Of a DNA stretch of 64,000 nucleotides, positions 61,895 to 64,000 are shown one piece after another (positions within the stretch are counted from its first letter, which is position 1; each line of letters begins with the position of its first letter). The translations under genes and the position numbers were made by a program. Under the pieces are notes generated by a model. That model searched no databases and had not been told where the DNA came from. It was given only the letters and a program-made list of their open reading frames with translations. The stretch is taken from assembly GCF_008642335.1 (NCBI RefSeq), contig NZ_CP029191.1:3224001-3288000 (forward strand). Reading direction: 5' to 3'. Origin of the DNA: Streptomyces venezuelae. Lineage in GTDB: Bacteria > Actinomycetota > Actinomycetes > Streptomycetales > Streptomycetaceae.

Positions 61895-63208
61895 TCACGC
61901 CGCCGCGGGAAGGACCGCCGACACCCGGAAGCCGCCGCCGTCCGTCGGCCCCGAGACGAACACCCCGCCCAGGCCCATCACGCGCTCGCGCATGCCGACG
62001 AGGCCGTTGCCGCCGCTCGGCAGCCGCGCGTCGGACGAGGCGTCGGCCTCCGGCGGGGGTTCGTTCTCCACCTGCATCGCGATCTCCGCGCTGCGGTACG
62101 CCAGCCGTACGTGCGTCTTCGCGCCCGCCGCGTGCTTGTGGACGTTGGTCAGCGCCTCCTGCACCACGCGGTACGCCGTCTGCTCCACCTCCGCGGAGCA
62201 GTCGCGCGCCTCGCCCTCCACCGACAGGTCCACCGCCATGCCGGTGGCCCGTGACTGGCCCACCAGCTCTTCGAGCTCCGCGAGGCACGGGCCGTCCTCG
62301 TCGACCGCGCGGGAAGCCGCCGCGGCGGCCGCGAAGGCCACGGCGGCCAGCGGCGGCTCGGCGGGCCTCTCCGCCTTCGCCTTCGTGCCGTCGCCCGTGC
62401 GCAGCACCCCGAGCATCTCGCGGAGCTCGGTCAGCGCCTGGCGTCCCATGTCGCCGACGAGCGCGGCGTTCTTGACCGCCTTCTCGGGGTCCTTGCGCGC
62501 CACCGCCTGGAGGGCCGCGGCGTGCACGACCATCAGGCTGACGCGGTGCGCCACCACGTCGTGCATCTCGCGGGCGATCCGCGTCCGCTCCTCGTTCCTG
62601 GCCCACTCCGCGCGCTCCTCGGCGCGCTCGGCGAGGAGTTGCAGCTCCCGCTCCAGGCTGTCGGCGCGCTCGCGCATGCCCTCGACGAGGCGGCGGCGCG
62701 CTCCCACGTAGAGCCCGAGGAGGACCGGGGGCGCGGTCACGCCGATCGCGGCGGTCACGGCGAAGAAGGGGATGAACTCGCTGCCGATGGAGGGGCTGCC
62801 CTCGGCCATGTCCTGGTTGGCGCGCACCAGCGCGACGATGAGGGTGCCCGCCATCGACATGCCGGCCAGGGCGCCGATGATGCGGCGCGGCAGTTCCGAG
62901 GCGGCCAGGGTGTAGAGGCCGACGACGGTCAGCAGGACCCCCATCTGGGCGGGCGTGATGGCGATCGATATCAGGACGACCGCGATGGGCCAGCGCCGCC
63001 GGATCAGGAGCGCGGCCCCCGCCAGTACGCCGAAGCCGACACCCACCGGAACGGGCAGCCCCGCGTCCCGCGCGAAGGCCACTCCCTCCGCCCCGCACTC
63101 CGCCGCGGACAGCGCGGCGAGCCCCGCGTCCAGCGCGGCACCGCGCCACCGCTCCCACCACCACGGCCCGGTCATGGCCGTGGTGCGGTCGTCCCCCGTC
63201 GTGGTCAT
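61895..63208 (-). CDS. NarL-type sensor histidine kinase (no adjacent response regulator)
   Basis: This encodes a 437-residue membrane kinase of the LuxR/NarL type. Five or six hydrophobic helices lie in residues 20-180, followed by a HisKA_3 dimerisation helix (RNEERTRIAREMHDVVAHRVSL, with the phospho-His in MHDVVAH). The GHKL ATPase domain is the C-terminal third (VVQEALTNVHKHA as N-box, GNGLVGMRERV as G-box). ATG at 63208 has GGAGGAC directly upstream. No response regulator is next to it, so its partner is elsewhere on the chromosome. Confidence 0.9.
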   Translation of the reverse strand: MTTTGDDRTTAMTGPWWWERWRGAALDAGLAALSAAECGAEGVAFARDAGLPVPVGVGFGVLAGAALLIRRRWPIAVVLISIAITPAQMGVLLTVVGLYTLAASELPRRIIGALAGMSMAGTLIVALVRANQDMAEGSPSIGSEFIPFFAVTAAIGVTAPPVLLGLYVGARRRLVEGMRERADSLERELQLLAERAEERAEWARNEERTRIAREMHDVVAHRVSLMVVHAAALQAVARKDPEKAVKNAALVGDMGRQALTELREMLGVLRTGDGTKAKAERPAEPPLAAVAFAAAAAASRAVDEDGPCLAELEELVGQSRATGMAVDLSVEGEARDCSAEVEQTAYRVVQEALTNVHKHAAGAKTHVRLAYRSAEIAMQVENEPPPEADASSDARLPSGGNGLVGMRERVMGLGGVFVSGPTDGGGFRVSAVLPAAA

Positions 63209-63391
63209 GTCCTCCAGCGTACGGGCGTTCCGCCCCGTTTTTCCGGTGAGTTTTCGGCACGGTGATCCAGCACACGGACGCGGCGAGGGCCGGTTGGAGA
63301 TCTCCACCGTCGCGTCGGAGGGGGTCGGTACGGCATAGTGTTGCGTGCCGACTCGGCAACCTGACGCAATGTCCGGTTCGTTCGGCTTTGA

Positions 63392-63464
63392 TCCCCCATG
63401 GTGTAATCAGGCAGCACTGCGGTTTTTGGTACCGTCTGTTCAGGTTCGAATCCTGATGGGGGAG
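63392..63464 (+). tRNA. tRNA-Gln, anticodon UUG
   Basis: This is a 73-nt class I tRNA. Acceptor TCCCCCA pairs with TGGGGGA and the discriminator is G. The D-arm is TGGTGTAATCAGGCA, the anticodon arm is GCGGT-TTTTGGT-ACCGT with anticodon UUG, and the T-arm is CAGGTTCGAATCCTG. CCA is not encoded. It reads CAA codons, rare in GC-rich genomes. It lies just upstream of glmU, its usual place in Streptomyces (from memory). Confidence 0.95.
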
Positions 63465-63597
63465 CTGCACTCTTTCTCCGGGTCCTGACCGCCGAGGTCG
63501 GGACCCGCCCTCATTTCCACCGCACAACGCCCCGGTATCCTGCGGATGTCCTCCCACAGAGGAACCCCAACCCATCCGAAGCCGAAGGGCATCCCCC

Positions 63598-64000
63598 GTG
63601 AGCGCAACCTGCCCGGCAGCCGTCGTCGTCCTCGCAGCGGGTGAGGGCACCCGTATGAAGTCGGACCGGCCGAAGGTCCTGCACGACATCTGTGGACGTT
63701 CCCTCATCGGACACGTGCTCCACGCCGCCTCCGCGCTCTCGCCCGAGCAGCTCGTCACCGTCGTCGGTTTCCAGAGCGACCAGGTCCGCGAGCACCTCGG
63801 GGTCATCGCCCCGCAGGTCCGCACCGCCTACCAGGCCGAGCAGAACGGCACGGGGCACGCGGTCCGCATCGGCCTGGAGGAGCTCGGCGGCACGGTCGAC
63901 GGCACCGTCGTGGTGGTCTGCGGCGACACTCCCCTGCTGACCGGCGCGACGCTGCAGAAGCTCGCCGCCGTGCACAGCGACGACGGCAACGCCGTGACCG
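63598..64000 (+). CDS. glmU: GlmU (bifunctional UDP-GlcNAc pyrophosphorylase), 5' part only
   Basis: The N-terminal 134 residues of a bifunctional enzyme that makes UDP-GlcNAc for peptidoglycan; the window ends before the acetyltransferase half. The start is GTG at 63598, with GAAGGGC just upstream. The uridylyltransferase motif VVVLAAGEGTRMKSDRPKVL is at residues 8-27 (L-x2-G-x-G-T-x-M-x5-P-K), followed by a HVLHAA segment and QNGTGHAV near residue 82. A nearby GGDTPLL-type segment (VVCGDTPLL) is also visible. Confidence 0.95.
   Translation, partial: MSATCPAAVVVLAAGEGTRMKSDRPKVLHDICGRSLIGHVLHAASALSPEQLVTVVGFQSDQVREHLGVIAPQVRTAYQAEQNGTGHAVRIGLEELGGTVDGTVVVVCGDTPLLTGATLQKLAAVHSDDGNAVT

Noticed and set aside
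63209..63391. Attachment site or integrated element at tRNA-Gln
   Set aside because: No integrase, no direct repeat of the tRNA 3' end in the window, and glmU follows as in normal core order.

Overview
High-GC actinobacterial chromosome, almost certainly Streptomyces. The signs are GTG/TTG starts with GGAGG-type sites, DUF397 genes beside an XRE/DUF5753 regulator, two resuscitation-promoting-factor (Rpf) genes, and a tRNA-Leu with anticodon UAA, which is bldA, the developmental tRNA of Streptomyces. From memory, the gene order (thiolase, bldA, ABC pair, cfa, ndh, ppx, DUF501, divIC, eno, two rpf, P450, mazG, surA-like, kinase, mfd, second ABC pair, glmU) follows the SCO3079-SCO3122 interval of S. 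coelicolor. That recollection was not checked.

0-6.4 kb: a same-strand run of a lipoprotein, a secreted protein, an ESX-like helical protein, a WXG-type membrane protein and a paralogous gene pair around an unknown gene. It looks like a secretion-linked accessory cluster. Its WXG-type gene holds the only in-frame TTA codon I found in the called genes, so its expression should depend on the bldA gene 9.5 kb away. 6.4-8.6 kb: an RsbW-like ATPase, an XRE/DUF5753 regulator and two DUF397 genes. 8.7-17.1 kb: thiolase, small conserved proteins, a Bax-inhibitor-like membrane protein, bldA, and a MacB/FtsX-type ABC exporter.

17.2-34.2 kb, nearly all minus strand: cyclopropane synthase, type II NADH dehydrogenase with a Rex-like operator, exopolyphosphatase, DUF501, DivIC, enolase, rpf with a cyclic-di-AMP (ydaO) riboswitch, a second rpf without one, P450, MazG, SurA-like lipoprotein, Ser/Thr kinase with a membrane partner, and a fused HTH-methyltransferase with a non-canonical catalytic motif. 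34.4-52.6 kb: lipoproteins, an acetyltransferase, an HNH nuclease, a MOSC protein, Mfd, an ECF sigma factor, a DUF2079 membrane protein, a second ABC exporter paralogous to the first, an MFS exporter and a DUF485/solute-symporter pair.

52.7-61.9 kb is the most interesting part: a dense polymorphic toxin/immunity neighbourhood. It has a secreted heptad-repeat/Hint protein with a small C-terminal toxin candidate and an overlapping immunity candidate, a giant YrhB/deaminase-like/SUKH-4 protein, a WHH-nuclease/SUKH fusion, a YwqJ-like deaminase and a SUKH-3 protein. The window closes with a histidine kinase, tRNA-Gln(UUG) and the 5' part of glmU. GC-rich dispersed repeats sharing the core GTCGCGCAGTTCCCCGCG sit in several intergenic spaces, often folded back as inverted pairs.
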